Shown in pieces: positions 44,425 to 54,009 of a stretch of 64,000 nt of DNA; within the stretch, counting starts at the first letter, position 1; each line of letters opens with the position of its first letter. Origin of the DNA: Arenibacter antarcticus (GTDB lineage: Bacteria > Bacteroidota > Bacteroidia > Flavobacteriales > Flavobacteriaceae); the NCBI RefSeq assembly GCF_041320605.1, contig NZ_CP166679.1, forward strand, positions 4,630,008 through 4,694,007. Reading direction: 5' to 3'. The notes below the pieces were generated by a model. The model saw only the letters and a list, made by a program, of their open reading frames with translations. It did not search any database and had not been told where the DNA came from. The position numbers and the translations under genes were made by a program.

Positions 44425-45234
44425 TTATTTGGAATAATTTTGTAATTCTTTTTCTATTTTTTCCAAGGTCTTGTTGGCATCTTTCAGATACTTCGACTCT
44501 GGAAATTGTTTTTTAAACGCATTATAAGCCGATTTAGCTTTATTTAATCGCTCGTTTTTAAGATGATCAAAACTATTGAAGGCCAAATTGGTGGCTGAAT
44601 CAAACTTATAATAAAGTGCATCCTCATGATATACGGAACCAGGATTATCCGAAACAAAATTATCAAAGGCCTTTACTGCCGGAGTTAAAAAAGTAAAGTC
44701 GAATTCGCCAATCTTATGGAACTGTTTGGCAATTTCGTATTCCTTGCGCTCTATTTTGGTCGTAAGTTCCTTCGCCATAATGTTGGCTTCCACCAAATAC
44801 TCGGAATCGGAATAGGTATTTATAAAATTCTGTAATTTAATCAATGCCTTATCGGTATCGGTTTGATCCAAAGAATATTTCGGCGATAATTTGTAATAAC
44901 TTTTTGCACCTAAAAATCCTGCCTCAGCAGCTTTATCACTTTTAGGGTACGATTTTAGGAATCTTTCAAATTGGTATCCAGCCATATTGTAGTCCTTGGT
45001 CTGGAAATAAGAGTCTGCGAAGAAAAACATAACCCTTTCTCCCTGAGGCTTACCAATATATTTAGGGGCAATCTGCTCCAATAAACGGTTTGCCCTCTTA
45101 AAATCGCCTTCGTCATAAAATTTTTCAGCCAAATCATACTTTGCTTTAACATCCTCGTTTTTAAGTACTTTCTGATACTCACTACAAGAGCTTAGGATAA
45201 CTGCCAATAATAAAAAGGGTAATATTCGCTTCAT
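44425..45234 (-). CDS. bamD: Outer-membrane assembly lipoprotein BamD
   Basis: The protein is 269 residues from ATG 45234 (a codon four upstream is possible). Lipobox LSSC gives a lipidated Cys. TPR helices follow, for example YDLAEKFYDEGDFKRANRLLEQIAPKYIGKPQGERVMFFFADSYFQ split into repeats, and AGYQFERFLKSYPKSDKAAEAGFLGAKSYY. BamD is the essential partner of BamA in outer-membrane beta-barrel assembly. First gene of the bamD-rpoZ-coaBC-porD-recN run, with 13 nt to rpoZ. Confidence 0.93.
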   Translation of the reverse strand: MKRILPFLLLAVILSSCSEYQKVLKNEDVKAKYDLAEKFYDEGDFKRANRLLEQIAPKYIGKPQGERVMFFFADSYFQTKDYNMAGYQFERFLKSYPKSDKAAEAGFLGAKSYYKLSPKYSLDQTDTDKALIKLQNFINTYSDSEYLVEANIMAKELTTKIERKEYEIAKQFHKIGEFDFTFLTPAVKAFDNFVSDNPGSVYHEDALYYKFDSATNLAFNSFDHLKNERLNKAKSAYNAFKKQFPESKYLKDANKTLEKIEKELQNYSK

Positions 45235-45246
45235 TTTTAAAAACAT

Positions 45247-45605
45247 TCTGCAAAATTAAGGATTCTCAACGGATATAAAAAACATTTTTATCAAGCTAAA
45301 ATAGCTCCCTCCCCTTCTTGTCGCAACTTTTTTGTACAAGTTTTAACTTTGTTGGGAAATATTCCTATTTATGATCCATAGAAATCGCCCCGTAATGGAC
45401 GTTTTATTTAGGGTTTCAATAGTGCTAAAGGTCAACCTAGTAACTTGTAATTCTAATGGAAAGGTTGATACGCCCTTCTACCTATTCTCCAGCTTATTCC
45501 TGGAGGAATGATATCTAACCCACTAAGTATTACAAAAAAAACCGCTGCTGTAAATAGATCATTAAATCACTTACAAACACCGGCGAAATAATAATTAATT
45601 AAATT
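45247..45605. promoter_or_regulatory. Intergenic region upstream of bamD with a candidate -7 box
   Basis: 359 nt between the bamD start and the dapA stop. Minus-strand TAATTTTG (complement of 45251-45258) fits TAnnTTTG 16 nt before the bamD ATG. A hairpin CTCCAG/CTGGAG lies at 45487-45505 without a U-tract. No gene or RNA recognised. Confidence 0.45.
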
Positions 45606-46496
45606 TTACACTACTGACTTAAGTACGGAACTCACAAAACTCTTGATGCTTTTTTTAAGGCTTGCGGTTGCCTCCACTAATGGAAGTCTAACTACAGCCG
45701 TACCAATTCCTATTTGCTCAAGTACTGCCTTGATACCAGCAGGATTTCCTTCCTTAAAAATCAAATCCATTCCATCCAATAAGGAATATTGTAAATTAAA
45801 AGCCTCTTTAACCTTATTTTCAAGGCCAAAGCGGATCATCTGTGTAAATTCTGAAGGAAGTCCCTGTCCCAATACGGATATCACTCCCGAACCACCAGCA
45901 AGTACCGTTGGGAGTGCAGTGAAATCATCACCAGAAATGACCATAAATCCAGATGGCTTATCCTTTATGAGGCGCATTATTTGCAGCATATCACCACTAG
46001 CTTCCTTAATGGCCACTATATTATTAAAATCATTTGCCAATCTCAGCACGGTATCTGGCAACATATTGCTCCCTGTTCTTCCCGGTACGTTATAGAGGAT
46101 GATCGGTATCGGTGAAACCAAGGAAATAGCCTTGAAATGTTGATAGATACCCTCTTGGGTAGGTCTGTTATAATAAGGGGATACGGACAATATTGCTACA
46201 AAATCCTTAAGATCCGCCCTTTTTAGCTCCTCTACCACTTCAGCGGTATTGTTGCCACCAACACCTAATACCAAAGGAAGCCTCCCATCATTGGCTTTTA
46301 GTACGGTATCTATAACCAATTGCTTTTCCTTTTTGGAAAGTACAACAGATTCCCCAGTGGTTCCCAAAACCACTAAATAGTCTACACCACCAGCTATACA
46401 ATACTCTACAACCCTTGTTAGAGCTCCGGTATCTATTGTGAAATCTTCATTAAACGGCGTGATCAAAGCAACACCCGTACCTACTAATTGTTCCAT
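45606..46496 (-). CDS. dapA: 4-hydroxy-tetrahydrodipicolinate synthase
   Basis: A 296-residue class I aldolase that condenses pyruvate with aspartate semialdehyde in lysine and diaminopimelate synthesis. Motifs: [51 protein letters not shown] and the Schiff-base lysine in [10 protein letters not shown]. Two nt separate it from the upstream gene, so the two form an operon. Confidence 0.97.
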   Translation of the reverse strand: MEQLVGTGVALITPFNEDFTIDTGALTRVVEYCIAGGVDYLVVLGTTGESVVLSKKEKQLVIDTVLKANDGRLPLVLGVGGNNTAEVVEELKRADLKDFVAILSVSPYYNRPTQEGIYQHFKAISLVSPIPIILYNVPGRTGSNMLPDTVLRLANDFNNIVAIKEASGDMLQIMRLIKDKPSGFMVISGDDFTALPTVLAGGSGVISVLGQGLPSEFTQMIRFGLENKVKEAFNLQYSLLDGMDLIFKEGNPAGIKAVLEQIGIGTAVVRLPLVEATASLKKSIKSFVSSVLKSVV

Positions 46497-46498
46497 TA

Positions 46499-47032
46499 TT
46501 ATATCTCGTTTAGTACCCGTAAATATTTTTTCAATTCCTTCTTGAAGGTTTGAAAATCCGATATGGGTGCATTCAATATCAAATCATTTAAACTTTTATC
46601 CACTTCCCCAAAACCCACCTTTAATCTCGCTCTTGTCTTTAAGGTCATTAATTGTAACAATAATTTATCCTCGGTATAATAATTTACCAATAAATCATAT
46701 TCCCGGCCCAAGAATTCTAACGCATAGCTATTTTCAATTTTTGCGTTCCAACCAAGATCCTTATCGGAAAACACTGGTGTGGAATAGGGCGAGTTTTTGT
46801 CATAATACCTTTTGTACCCAATTATCTTCACCGAATTGGGCCGCAATGAAAACTCCTCTATAAATTCATAAAAGGAATCCGTACTATCAAATCGGTCCAA
46901 ATCTACAATACACCCTATAGAACTTATACCTTCTCCACCTACAAGTGTCTTTGTTGGCGACTTTAATTCCTGCTGCAAATACTTGCGACTGGCCCTAATT
47001 TTTAAATTATCTATTAACTTTTTTAAAAACAT
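46499..47032 (-). CDS. Conserved hypothetical protein (DUF6913-like)
   Basis: A 177-residue soluble protein beginning with a basic helix ([18 protein letters not shown]). It continues with [20 protein letters not shown] and ends LRVLNEI. The pattern (central [41 protein letters not shown], read in pieces) resembles a family I recall as DUF6913, found next to dapA in Flavobacteria. No known activity. It is co-transcribed with dapA. Confidence is in the gene, less in the family name. Confidence 0.78.
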   Translation of the reverse strand: MFLKKLIDNLKIRASRKYLQQELKSPTKTLVGGEGISSIGCIVDLDRFDSTDSFYEFIEEFSLRPNSVKIIGYKRYYDKNSPYSTPVFSDKDLGWNAKIENSYALEFLGREYDLLVNYYTEDKLLLQLMTLKTRARLKVGFGEVDKSLNDLILNAPISDFQTFKKELKKYLRVLNEI

Positions 47033-47103
47033 GTATTTTTACATTATCAATACTGTAAATGTAAATAATATCATTGCAAACTTAATACGAAGGTAAGAAC
47101 TAT

Positions 47104-47868
47104 ATGATTTTGAAAAACAAACATTTTGTTACATTTATAACAATCTGTGTCCTTCACGCGTGTAGGCAGCCCAAGCCCGAGCTAAAAAATATTAGTGGAA
47201 AGCAAATAGAGATCAATCAAAGCATATCGGCATCAGATAGCATAGAAAAATTTATAGCTCCATACCACCATAGAATAAATCAAATATTGGACAGCGTACT
47301 TGCCTATACCCCAGTGACTATTACAAAAACAGAGGGCCAGTACAACACCTCCGCAGGAAATTTAATGGCCGATATTGTACTTGAGGAAGTAAACCCCATA
47401 TTTATGTCGAGGACAGGGAACAACATCGATTTTGTGCTGCTAAATTTCGGCGGGATACGATCTATTATTTCCAAAGGCAATATTACAGCCCGGAGCGCAT
47501 TTGAGGTAATGCCCTTCGAAAATTCTGTTTTTGTTGCGGAATTGGATGGCAAAGCCGTTCGGGAATTGGTTGCCTTTCTTATAACAGCTAGTGTACCCCA
47601 CCCTATAGCAGGAATCCAAATTGTTGTAGACAAAAACAAAGCCTTGGAGGAGGTAAATATTCAAGGGAAACCCTTTGATGAAAACAAAACTTATTTTGTG
47701 GCTACTTCGGATTATTTGGTGACCGGAGGCGATAGGATGAATTTCTTTAAAAACCATATCTCCCTTACCAATACCGATTATCTGATCAGAAATACCATGA
47801 TCGATTACTTTAAAAGGGTGGATACCGTGCATGCCGCAATAGATAACCGATTTATACAAAAAAATTAA
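47104..47868 (+). CDS. 5'-nucleotidase C-terminal domain lipoprotein
   Basis: A 254-residue protein equal to the C-terminal half of UshA/YfkN-type enzymes, in a separate gene. Lipobox LHAC. Substrate-binding domain motifs: YNTSAGNLMADIVLEEV, VLLNFGGIRSII, FEVMPFENSVFVAELDG and YFVATSDYLVTGGDRMNFF. It binds the nucleoside or base moiety. The catalytic metal-binding half is encoded by the next gene 2 nt downstream, so the two halves of one enzyme appear to be made as separate lipoproteins. Confidence 0.9.
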   Translation: MILKNKHFVTFITICVLHACRQPKPELKNISGKQIEINQSISASDSIEKFIAPYHHRINQILDSVLAYTPVTITKTEGQYNTSAGNLMADIVLEEVNPIFMSRTGNNIDFVLLNFGGIRSIISKGNITARSAFEVMPFENSVFVAELDGKAVRELVAFLITASVPHPIAGIQIVVDKNKALEEVNIQGKPFDENKTYFVATSDYLVTGGDRMNFFKNHISLTNTDYLIRNTMIDYFKRVDTVHAAIDNRFIQKN

Positions 47869-47870
47869 GA

Positions 47871-48782
47871 ATGGAACGTAGAAAATTTTTATGCCGAACA
47901 GCAGCCTCTTCTGCATTTGTTGGTATAGGTGGATTGTCGATGAATTCTTGCCAACAAGATGGAAAAAAACATATTACTGTACTGCACACCAACGACGTTC
48001 ATAGTCATATAGATCCATTTCCCAACAATCACTCTAGCTATCCTAATTTAGGTGGTGTTGCTAGAAGGGCTACTTTGGTAGGAGAAATACGAAAGGAGAA
48101 TCCGAATACGCTATTGTTTGATGCAGGGGATATTTTTCAAGGCACCCCCTACTTCAATTTTTACGGGGGAGAATTGGAATTTAAATTAATGAGCATGCTA
48201 AAATATGATGCCGCTACCATTGGAAATCACGATTTTGACAATGGCTTAGATGGATTGGCAGCACAGTTACCATATGCAAAATTCGATTTTTTATCCGCTA
48301 ATTACGATTTCTCCAAAACTATATTACACGGGTATGTGAAACCCTACAAAACCTTTATGCGTGATGGTATAAAGATTGGCGTTTTTGGACTAGGAATAGC
48401 ATTAGCTGGCTTGGTATCCGAAAAACTCTATAAAGAAACGGTTTATTTGGACCCTATAGAAATGGCTCAAGAAATGAGTCGCATTTTAAAGGAACAGGAA
48501 AATTGCGACCTCATCATCTGCCTTTCCCATATAGGTTACCAATATACTAATCCCCAAAGAGTGGACGACCTAAAATTAGCTGCAGCCACTGAAAATATAG
48601 ATTTGATCATTGGAGGGCATACCCACACCTTTTTAGAGAAGCCTACAATTGCCAAGAACAGGAAAAACCTTCCCGTTTTAGTGAACCAAGTAGGGTGTTT
48701 TGGTATAAATTTAGGACGATTGGATTTCTACTTTGAAAAGGGAAGGGCAACAAAATCCGAAGGTATTTCCATTGCCATTTAG
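47871..48782 (+). CDS. 5'-nucleotidase / metallophosphoesterase N-terminal domain, exported
   Basis: A 303-residue calcineurin-like phosphoesterase. The N-terminus ERRKFLCRTAASSAF is twin-arginine-like, followed by a lipobox-like MNSC. Metal-binding motifs are all present: LHTNDVHSHI, DAGDIFQGTP, TIGNHDFDNG, LSHIGY and GGHTHTF. It hydrolyses nucleotides or other phosphomonoesters in the periplasm. The substrate-binding half is in the preceding gene. Confidence 0.92.
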   Translation: MERRKFLCRTAASSAFVGIGGLSMNSCQQDGKKHITVLHTNDVHSHIDPFPNNHSSYPNLGGVARRATLVGEIRKENPNTLLFDAGDIFQGTPYFNFYGGELEFKLMSMLKYDAATIGNHDFDNGLDGLAAQLPYAKFDFLSANYDFSKTILHGYVKPYKTFMRDGIKIGVFGLGIALAGLVSEKLYKETVYLDPIEMAQEMSRILKEQENCDLIICLSHIGYQYTNPQRVDDLKLAAATENIDLIIGGHTHTFLEKPTIAKNRKNLPVLVNQVGCFGINLGRLDFYFEKGRATKSEGISIAI

Positions 48783-48997
48783 GCGAAATAATGCCACTAA
48801 TTAAGCCCTGCAGCATTAATTTGCCAGATAAAGCTATATTGCTATTGGTCATAGAGGGCATTTAATGGTCCATTCCCTTCTCAACCTTTGGAGGCAAATA
48901 AAGAACCAAGGGCAGCACACCTAAAATCAGTGTTAAATAGATATGAAAAAGTGTGACTCTGATTGCGTAAAACTGTCCTGCATCAAAAAACATCAAC

Positions 48998-49831
48998 ATG
49001 AAAGAAGACACCGAAAAATCGACCATAACCAAAAAAATCATCAAAGTGAAATTTGATGAAACGGAAGAAATAACGGACACTCTGGCCGTGGAAGAGCCCT
49101 TAGAAATTAGTATCAGTGTGCTACAAGCCTCCCCTCCTATCAGCAATAAAAACATTTCCATTACTATGCGCACCCCGGGTAATGATACCGATCTTGCTGT
49201 CGGGTTTTTATTTACGGAAGGTATTTTAGCAACCGCAGATCAAATAGACAAAATATCTCTTGCAGATAACACGGTACACATTTACCTCAACAATTCTGAA
49301 AATATTGACCTCAGCAAATTAGAGCGACACTTTTATACCAGCAGTAGTTGTGGGGTTTGCGGGAAGGCCAGTTTGGAGGCTATAAAAACAGTTTCTCTTT
49401 TACCTCCTTCTTCCGCTAATTTTCAAGTAGAAAAGAACCTCCTTAACTCTTTCCCTGAAATTTTAAATCAACAACAAACAATTTTCAACCGTACCGGGGG
49501 CATCCATGCTGCAGCACTTTTTGAGCTATCGGGAAATATACTTAACCTAAGGGAAGATGTGGGTAGACATAACGCCTTGGATAAACTTATCGGAAACTGC
49601 TTTCAACATAACCACTTTCCCTTAGACAACCACATTTTATTCCTTAGTGGACGCGTCAGCTTTGAATTGATCCAGAAGGCGGTAATGGCCGGCATCCATT
49701 TTATTGCGGCAGTAGGAGCGCCCTCTAGTCTGGCTGTGGAAATGGCTATTGAGCACGATGTTACTCTAGTTGGTTTCCTAAGCAAAACCCGCTATAATAT
49801 TTATAATGGCGCCAACCGCATTAAAATATAA
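48998..49831 (+). CDS. fdhD: Sulfur carrier protein FdhD
   Basis: A 277-residue protein that passes sulfur from cysteine desulfurase to the molybdenum cofactor of formate dehydrogenases. The functional Cys pair is in SSSCGVCGKAS; also TMRTPGNDTDLAVGFLFTEGI, RTGGIHAAALF and REDVGRHNALDKLIG are typical. It sits just upstream of a small partner and the molybdoenzyme that probably needs it. An N-terminal extension of about 25 residues (ITKKIIKVKF) is slightly longer than in E. coli. Alternative starts exist, but none is clearly better. Confidence 0.94.
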   Translation: MKEDTEKSTITKKIIKVKFDETEEITDTLAVEEPLEISISVLQASPPISNKNISITMRTPGNDTDLAVGFLFTEGILATADQIDKISLADNTVHIYLNNSENIDLSKLERHFYTSSSCGVCGKASLEAIKTVSLLPPSSANFQVEKNLLNSFPEILNQQQTIFNRTGGIHAAALFELSGNILNLREDVGRHNALDKLIGNCFQHNHFPLDNHILFLSGRVSFELIQKAVMAGIHFIAAVGAPSSLAVEMAIEHDVTLVGFLSKTRYNIYNGANRIKI

Positions 49832-49899
49832 CATCTTAAACTTTGTGGCCAATTATCTAAAACTTAACTTTATAAGTTAGGTAAAAAAACAGAATACAA

Positions 49900-50268
49900 A
49901 TGAAGATAAGGATACAAGGGAATTCCATTCGATACAGGCTGACCAGATCAGAGGTTAGTTCCCTTCAGAAATCGGGATTTATTGAAGAGCGTACCGCATT
50001 TAATGGTGCACATTTTATATATGCCATAAAAGCCTTGGACAACATTACCTCCCTGGAAGCAACATTCCAAGAAAATACCATAACCCTGCTTTTTCCAATG
50101 TCGCAAAATAAAAAATGGGCAGATGTGGAACGGGTAGGTTATGAAAACAATATGGGTTTAGAGGATGGCCAAACGTTGCGACTACTGCTTGAAAAAGATT
50201 TTGTCTGTTTGGATGAACGCACGGAAGACCAAGCTGACAATTACCCTAACCCAGCTGCTATTAATTAA
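49900..50268 (+). CDS. Small protein of the fdhD-fdhF locus (DUF7009-like)
   Basis: The 122-residue protein begins MKIRIQGNSIRYRLTRSEV and has the segment LLFPMSQNKKWADVERVGYEN and a Cys in KDFVCLDER. It matches, from memory, the DUF7009 family. It lies 68 nt after fdhD and 5 nt before the molybdoenzyme gene, so a role in maturation or assembly of the enzyme is plausible. No catalytic motif is visible. Confidence 0.75.
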   Translation: MKIRIQGNSIRYRLTRSEVSSLQKSGFIEERTAFNGAHFIYAIKALDNITSLEATFQENTITLLFPMSQNKKWADVERVGYENNMGLEDGQTLRLLLEKDFVCLDERTEDQADNYPNPAAIN

Positions 50269-50273
50269 GGGAG

Positions 50274-52604
50274 ATGACAAAAAAAACAAAAGACATATCA
50301 CCTAATCCGGAACCGCCCGAAAAATTAACGGGCCTAAGGACTGGGACTCCCAAAAAAGTAGCTGCAGGAATTCCAGCGGTTATTTCATCGGCCAAACACG
50401 TTTTTGGGGAAATGGGAATAGGTAGGGGATTAAAAGCCTTGGCCAACCTCAACCAGAAAACAGGATTCGATTGTCCAGGTTGTGCATGGCCAGATCCGGA
50501 TGATGATAGAAGTACCTTGGCAGAATATTGTGAGAATGGTGCCAAGGCCATTGCCGAAGAAGCTACCACTAAAAAATTAGATGCCACTTTTTTCAAGAAT
50601 AATAGTGTCTCCTACCTAGCCTCCCTTTCTGACTATGAGATTGGTAAAAAAGGGCGACTGGCACAGCCCATGTTCTTACCCGAAGGGGCAGATTATTATG
50701 AAGAGATTAGTTGGGAAGAAGCGTTTGGAAAGATAGCTGATCATCTAAATACTTTAGAACACCCAAACGATGCTATTTTTTATACCTCTGGAAGAACCAG
50801 CAACGAAGCGGCTTTCCTATATCAACTTTTTGTTCGGGAGTACGGCACCAATAATATGCCCGACTGCAGTAATATGTGCCATGAAAGCAGTGGGGTGGCC
50901 CTTACGGATACCTTAGGAATTGGTAAAGGCTCTGTAAAGCTGGAAGACTTTTATGAAACCGACCTTGTACTGATTTTAGGACAGAACCCTGGCACCAATC
51001 ACCCTAGGATGTTGAGCGCACTACAGAAAGCAAAAAAGAATGGGGCATCTATCATTTCGGTAAATCCCCTCTTGGAAACAGGGTTATTGAATTTCAGCAA
51101 TCCCCAACAATTAAAAGGTGCTTTGGGCATCAGTACTTCTTTGACCGATCTATACTTACAGGTCAAAATTAATGGTGATATGGCCTTACTGCAAGCATTG
51201 GCCAAATTACTATTAGACAAAGAAGATAAGGGCCCAGGTTCCGTGTTAGACCATAAATTTATTCAAGAAAAAACGGAGGGAATTGAAAATTACCTGACCC
51301 ATATAAGGTCCTTGGAGATGGAGAATTTAATTCTGCAATGCGGAATTTCGATAGATGAATTGGAAAAAGCGGCAGAAATAATAGCCACTAAGCGGAAAAT
51401 GATAGTTTGTTGGGCAATGGGCCTTACACAACATAAAAATTCCGTAAATACCATAAAGGAAATTGTCAATCTTCTTCTTTTAAAAGGCAGTATTGGTAAA
51501 CCTGGGGCCGGTACCTGCCCAGTTCGGGGACATAGCAATGTACAGGGAGATAGGACCATGGGAATATATGAAAAACCCCCTAAATACCTGTTAGACAATC
51601 TGGAAAAGGAATTTCATTTTAGTCCGCCTCGAAAAAACGGATATGATACCGTAGAAAGTATAAAGGCCATGCATCAGGGGAAGGCAAAGGTATTTTTTGC
51701 CATGGGCGGTAATTTTTTATCCGCCACCCCAGATACGCTGTATACGGCAAAAGCCCTTCAAAATTGTGATCTTACAGTACAAGTATCTACAAAGCTGAAC
51801 CGAAGCCACCTCATCCATGGAAAAGAAGCTATTATTTTGCCCTGTTTGGGAAGAACGGATAAGGATATCCAAAATGGTGAATTACAATTTGTAAGCGTGG
51901 AAAATTCCATGGGAATTGTCCATAGTTCCAAAGGAAGTCTAACTCCTGTATCTACCCAACTATTGAGTGAGCCGGCAATTGTTTGTGGTTTGGCAAAGGC
52001 TACACTTACCAATTCTAAGGTAGATTGGGACAAATACCTACTGCATTATGACCATATCCGCAATAGCATTGAGGCCTGTATTCCTGGTTTCGATAATTAC
52101 AACCAACAGCTGAGGCAACCGTCGGGATTTTATTTACCGAATTGCGCTAGAGACAATACCTATGATACTCCTACGGGGAAGGCTAATTTTAGTATTTCCC
52201 ACAGCGAGTACATTCCCTTAAATGAAAAGGAACTCCTAATGATGACCATACGAAGCCATGATCAGTTTAATACTACCATATACGGGTTGAACGATCGTTA
52301 TCGTGGAATCTACAATGAGAGAAGGGTACTCTTGATGAACGCAAAAGATATTGAAAAACGAAACTTAAAAAACAAGCAATTGGTTGATCTGTACAACTAT
52401 CATAATGGAACGGAGAGGGTAGCCAAGAAATTCATTGTACTGGCATACAATATTCCCGAAAAATGTTGTGCCACTTATTTTCCAGAAGCCAATGTATTGG
52501 TGCCTTTAGGTAGTACTGCGGATCATAGCAACACCCCTACCTCTAAATCGGTGGTTATAGAACTCAAAGCACATAAATCTATAGAAAATAAATTGCAACG
52601 ATGA
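50274..52604 (+). CDS. FdhF/YdeP-family molybdopterin oxidoreductase (formate-dehydrogenase-like)
   Basis: A 776-residue enzyme of the DMSO-reductase fold. N-terminal Cys pair CPGCAWPDPDD, the molybdopterin-binding GRTSNEAAFLYQLF and SNMCHESSGVAL, GQNPGTNHPRML and the C-terminal GSTADHSNTPTSKS. It belongs to the FdhF/YdeP family rather than the classical subunit of formate dehydrogenase; no NAD-linked subunits, cytochrome or [4Fe-4S] ferredoxin gene is adjacent. Electron partner and substrate unknown; formate or an acid-resistance role by family analogy only. FdhD upstream would sulfurate its cofactor. Confidence 0.9.
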   Translation: MTKKTKDISPNPEPPEKLTGLRTGTPKKVAAGIPAVISSAKHVFGEMGIGRGLKALANLNQKTGFDCPGCAWPDPDDDRSTLAEYCENGAKAIAEEATTKKLDATFFKNNSVSYLASLSDYEIGKKGRLAQPMFLPEGADYYEEISWEEAFGKIADHLNTLEHPNDAIFYTSGRTSNEAAFLYQLFVREYGTNNMPDCSNMCHESSGVALTDTLGIGKGSVKLEDFYETDLVLILGQNPGTNHPRMLSALQKAKKNGASIISVNPLLETGLLNFSNPQQLKGALGISTSLTDLYLQVKINGDMALLQALAKLLLDKEDKGPGSVLDHKFIQEKTEGIENYLTHIRSLEMENLILQCGISIDELEKAAEIIATKRKMIVCWAMGLTQHKNSVNTIKEIVNLLLLKGSIGKPGAGTCPVRGHSNVQGDRTMGIYEKPPKYLLDNLEKEFHFSPPRKNGYDTVESIKAMHQGKAKVFFAMGGNFLSATPDTLYTAKALQNCDLTVQVSTKLNRSHLIHGKEAIILPCLGRTDKDIQNGELQFVSVENSMGIVHSSKGSLTPVSTQLLSEPAIVCGLAKATLTNSKVDWDKYLLHYDHIRNSIEACIPGFDNYNQQLRQPSGFYLPNCARDNTYDTPTGKANFSISHSEYIPLNEKELLMMTIRSHDQFNTTIYGLNDRYRGIYNERRVLLMNAKDIEKRNLKNKQLVDLYNYHNGTERVAKKFIVLAYNIPEKCCATYFPEANVLVPLGSTADHSNTPTSKSVVIELKAHKSIENKLQR

Positions 52605-52744
52605 TTTAAGTGGCAATGTAAATATGAGCATCTGTGGAGGAAAGCAGTTCTTCTTTTATAAAAAAAGTAAAGACATTGTTTTCAAAATCCCTAACTTATC
52701 CATCATTAAAAATAAAATTAATAATTAATTCTAATCTAAACTTA

Positions 52745-53521
52745 ATGCACAAAGTCTTATACCTACCTATTCTTTTACTCTTATTCTCAATCAGCACATG
52801 GGGCCAAGCCCAACAGCGGGAATATTACCAACTTAAAACCTACCTTTTAGATACCGAAGAGCAGGAAAACAGAACAGATAAATACCTTAGCGAGGCACTT
52901 TTACCCGCCCTCAAGAAACTGAATATTAAAAACGTGGGCGTTTTTAAACCTAGGACCATCGACTCTTTAAACCCTAGGAGCATTAATGTCTTGATTCCTA
53001 TGAGAAACATACAACAGTTAGAGACTTTGGAATCCAAACTGCAAAAAGATAACGTCTATATGGCATCTGCTAAGGATTTCTTGGATGCACACTATAAAAA
53101 TCCTCCCTATAGTAGGGTGGAATCGATTCTTTTGAAAGCTTTTGTAGACATGCCCAAAATGAAATCTCCTCCCTTAACGGGACCACGTAAAGACCGTATT
53201 TACGAACTGAGAAGCTATGAATCTGCAACCGAAGCCAAATACATCAACAAAGTAGCCATGTTCAACAAAGGTGGGGAGGTAACACTCTTTGATGACTTAG
53301 GCTTTAATGCCGTTTTCTATGGTGAGGTATTGTCCGGGGCCAATATGCCCAATCTTATGTACATGACTACCTTTGAAAATCAGGCCAGTAGGGATGCACA
53401 TTGGAAATCATTTTCTGATTCCCCAGTATGGAACAAATTAAAGGTGGACCCAATCTACCAAAACAACGTTTCTAAAAACGTTACCCGTTTTTTCTACCCA
53501 ACGGAATATTCAGATTATTGA
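52745..53521 (+). CDS. Secreted NIPSNAP-family protein
   Basis: The protein is 258 residues from the ATG at 52745, chosen because it yields a signal peptide (LPILLLLFSISTWGQA); an upstream start at 52634 adds an unlikely 37-residue extension. Two NIPSNAP-type ferredoxin-like domains: YYQLKTYLLDTEEQENRTDKYL and YELRSYESATEAKYINKVAMF, the second ending DPIYQNNVSKNVTRFFYPT. NIPSNAP proteins are of unclear biochemistry; an exported form is common in Bacteroidota. A terminator follows. Confidence 0.87.
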   Translation: MHKVLYLPILLLLFSISTWGQAQQREYYQLKTYLLDTEEQENRTDKYLSEALLPALKKLNIKNVGVFKPRTIDSLNPRSINVLIPMRNIQQLETLESKLQKDNVYMASAKDFLDAHYKNPPYSRVESILLKAFVDMPKMKSPPLTGPRKDRIYELRSYESATEAKYINKVAMFNKGGEVTLFDDLGFNAVFYGEVLSGANMPNLMYMTTFENQASRDAHWKSFSDSPVWNKLKVDPIYQNNVSKNVTRFFYPTEYSDY

Positions 53522-53563
53522 TTATAACTCCGCTGTGTTTCCATACCCTGGAAATAAAGGATA

Positions 53564-53593
53564 AAAAATCATATCGGGGATAATATGATTTTT
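53564..53593 (+). terminator. Terminator after the NIPSNAP gene
   Basis: AAAAATCATAT (53564-53574) pairs with ATATGATTTTT (53583-53593) around an 8-nt loop; the T-rich arm serves as the U-tract. Confidence 0.8.
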
Positions 53594-53602
53594 ATATAAA
53601 AT

Positions 53603-53627
53603 AGGCCGTGATTAAGTTTCACGGCCT
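53603..53627 (-). terminator. Terminator for the minus-strand permease operon
   Basis: AGGCCGTG (53603-53610) pairs with CACGGCCT (53620-53627). On the minus strand the hairpin is followed by TATTTTATAT. It lies 59 nt past the stop of the 53686-53985 gene. Confidence 0.75.
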
Positions 53628-53685
53628 ACTTCTTTCACTTAATATCGACTACCCCTTTTATCCGAAACAACCATTACTACCACTA

Positions 53686-53985
53686 TTACTCCAAAAAATA
53701 TTCCACCAATTGCCGTTGCTCGTCCTCCACGCTTATGTCAGGAAATTTTTTTCCTGCCATTCTGTACCAATAACCCGCATTAAATTTATCTCCTTCTTTT
53801 CTATGTAAATACGCATGGATCCAGCTCCCATTGTTATTATGCATGTCTTGCGCAATATTATGGGACGACTCCCAATCTCCCTTAACATCGAACCACATGG
53901 CCTTCAAAGCTCCGGGCCAAGGTGGCGGTGGCAATTGTTGTAAAAGGGTTTCTTCAAATTCCTTATAACTTTTTGGAATGGACAT
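53686..53985 (-). CDS. Small conserved hypothetical protein
   Basis: A 99-residue protein, aromatic-rich: WPGALKAMWFDVKGDWESSH, NGSWIHAYLHRKEGD and NAGYWYRMAGKKFP. The WIHAYLHRKEGD and YWY-AG motifs recur in small, widespread bacterial proteins of unknown function. Its start is 24 nt downstream of the stop of the FAH-family gene, so it probably belongs to the same operon as that enzyme and the GntP-type permease. No known function. Confidence 0.8.
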   Translation of the reverse strand: MSIPKSYKEFEETLLQQLPPPPWPGALKAMWFDVKGDWESSHNIAQDMHNNNGSWIHAYLHRKEGDKFNAGYWYRMAGKKFPDISVEDEQRQLVEYFLE

Positions 53986-54009
53986 TGTTATTGTTTTAAA
54001 TGAGATAAC

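Noticed and set aside
45487..45505. dapA terminator
   Set aside because: The short hairpin CTCCAG/CTGGAG lies over 100 nt downstream of the stop and has no U-tract on the dapA strand.
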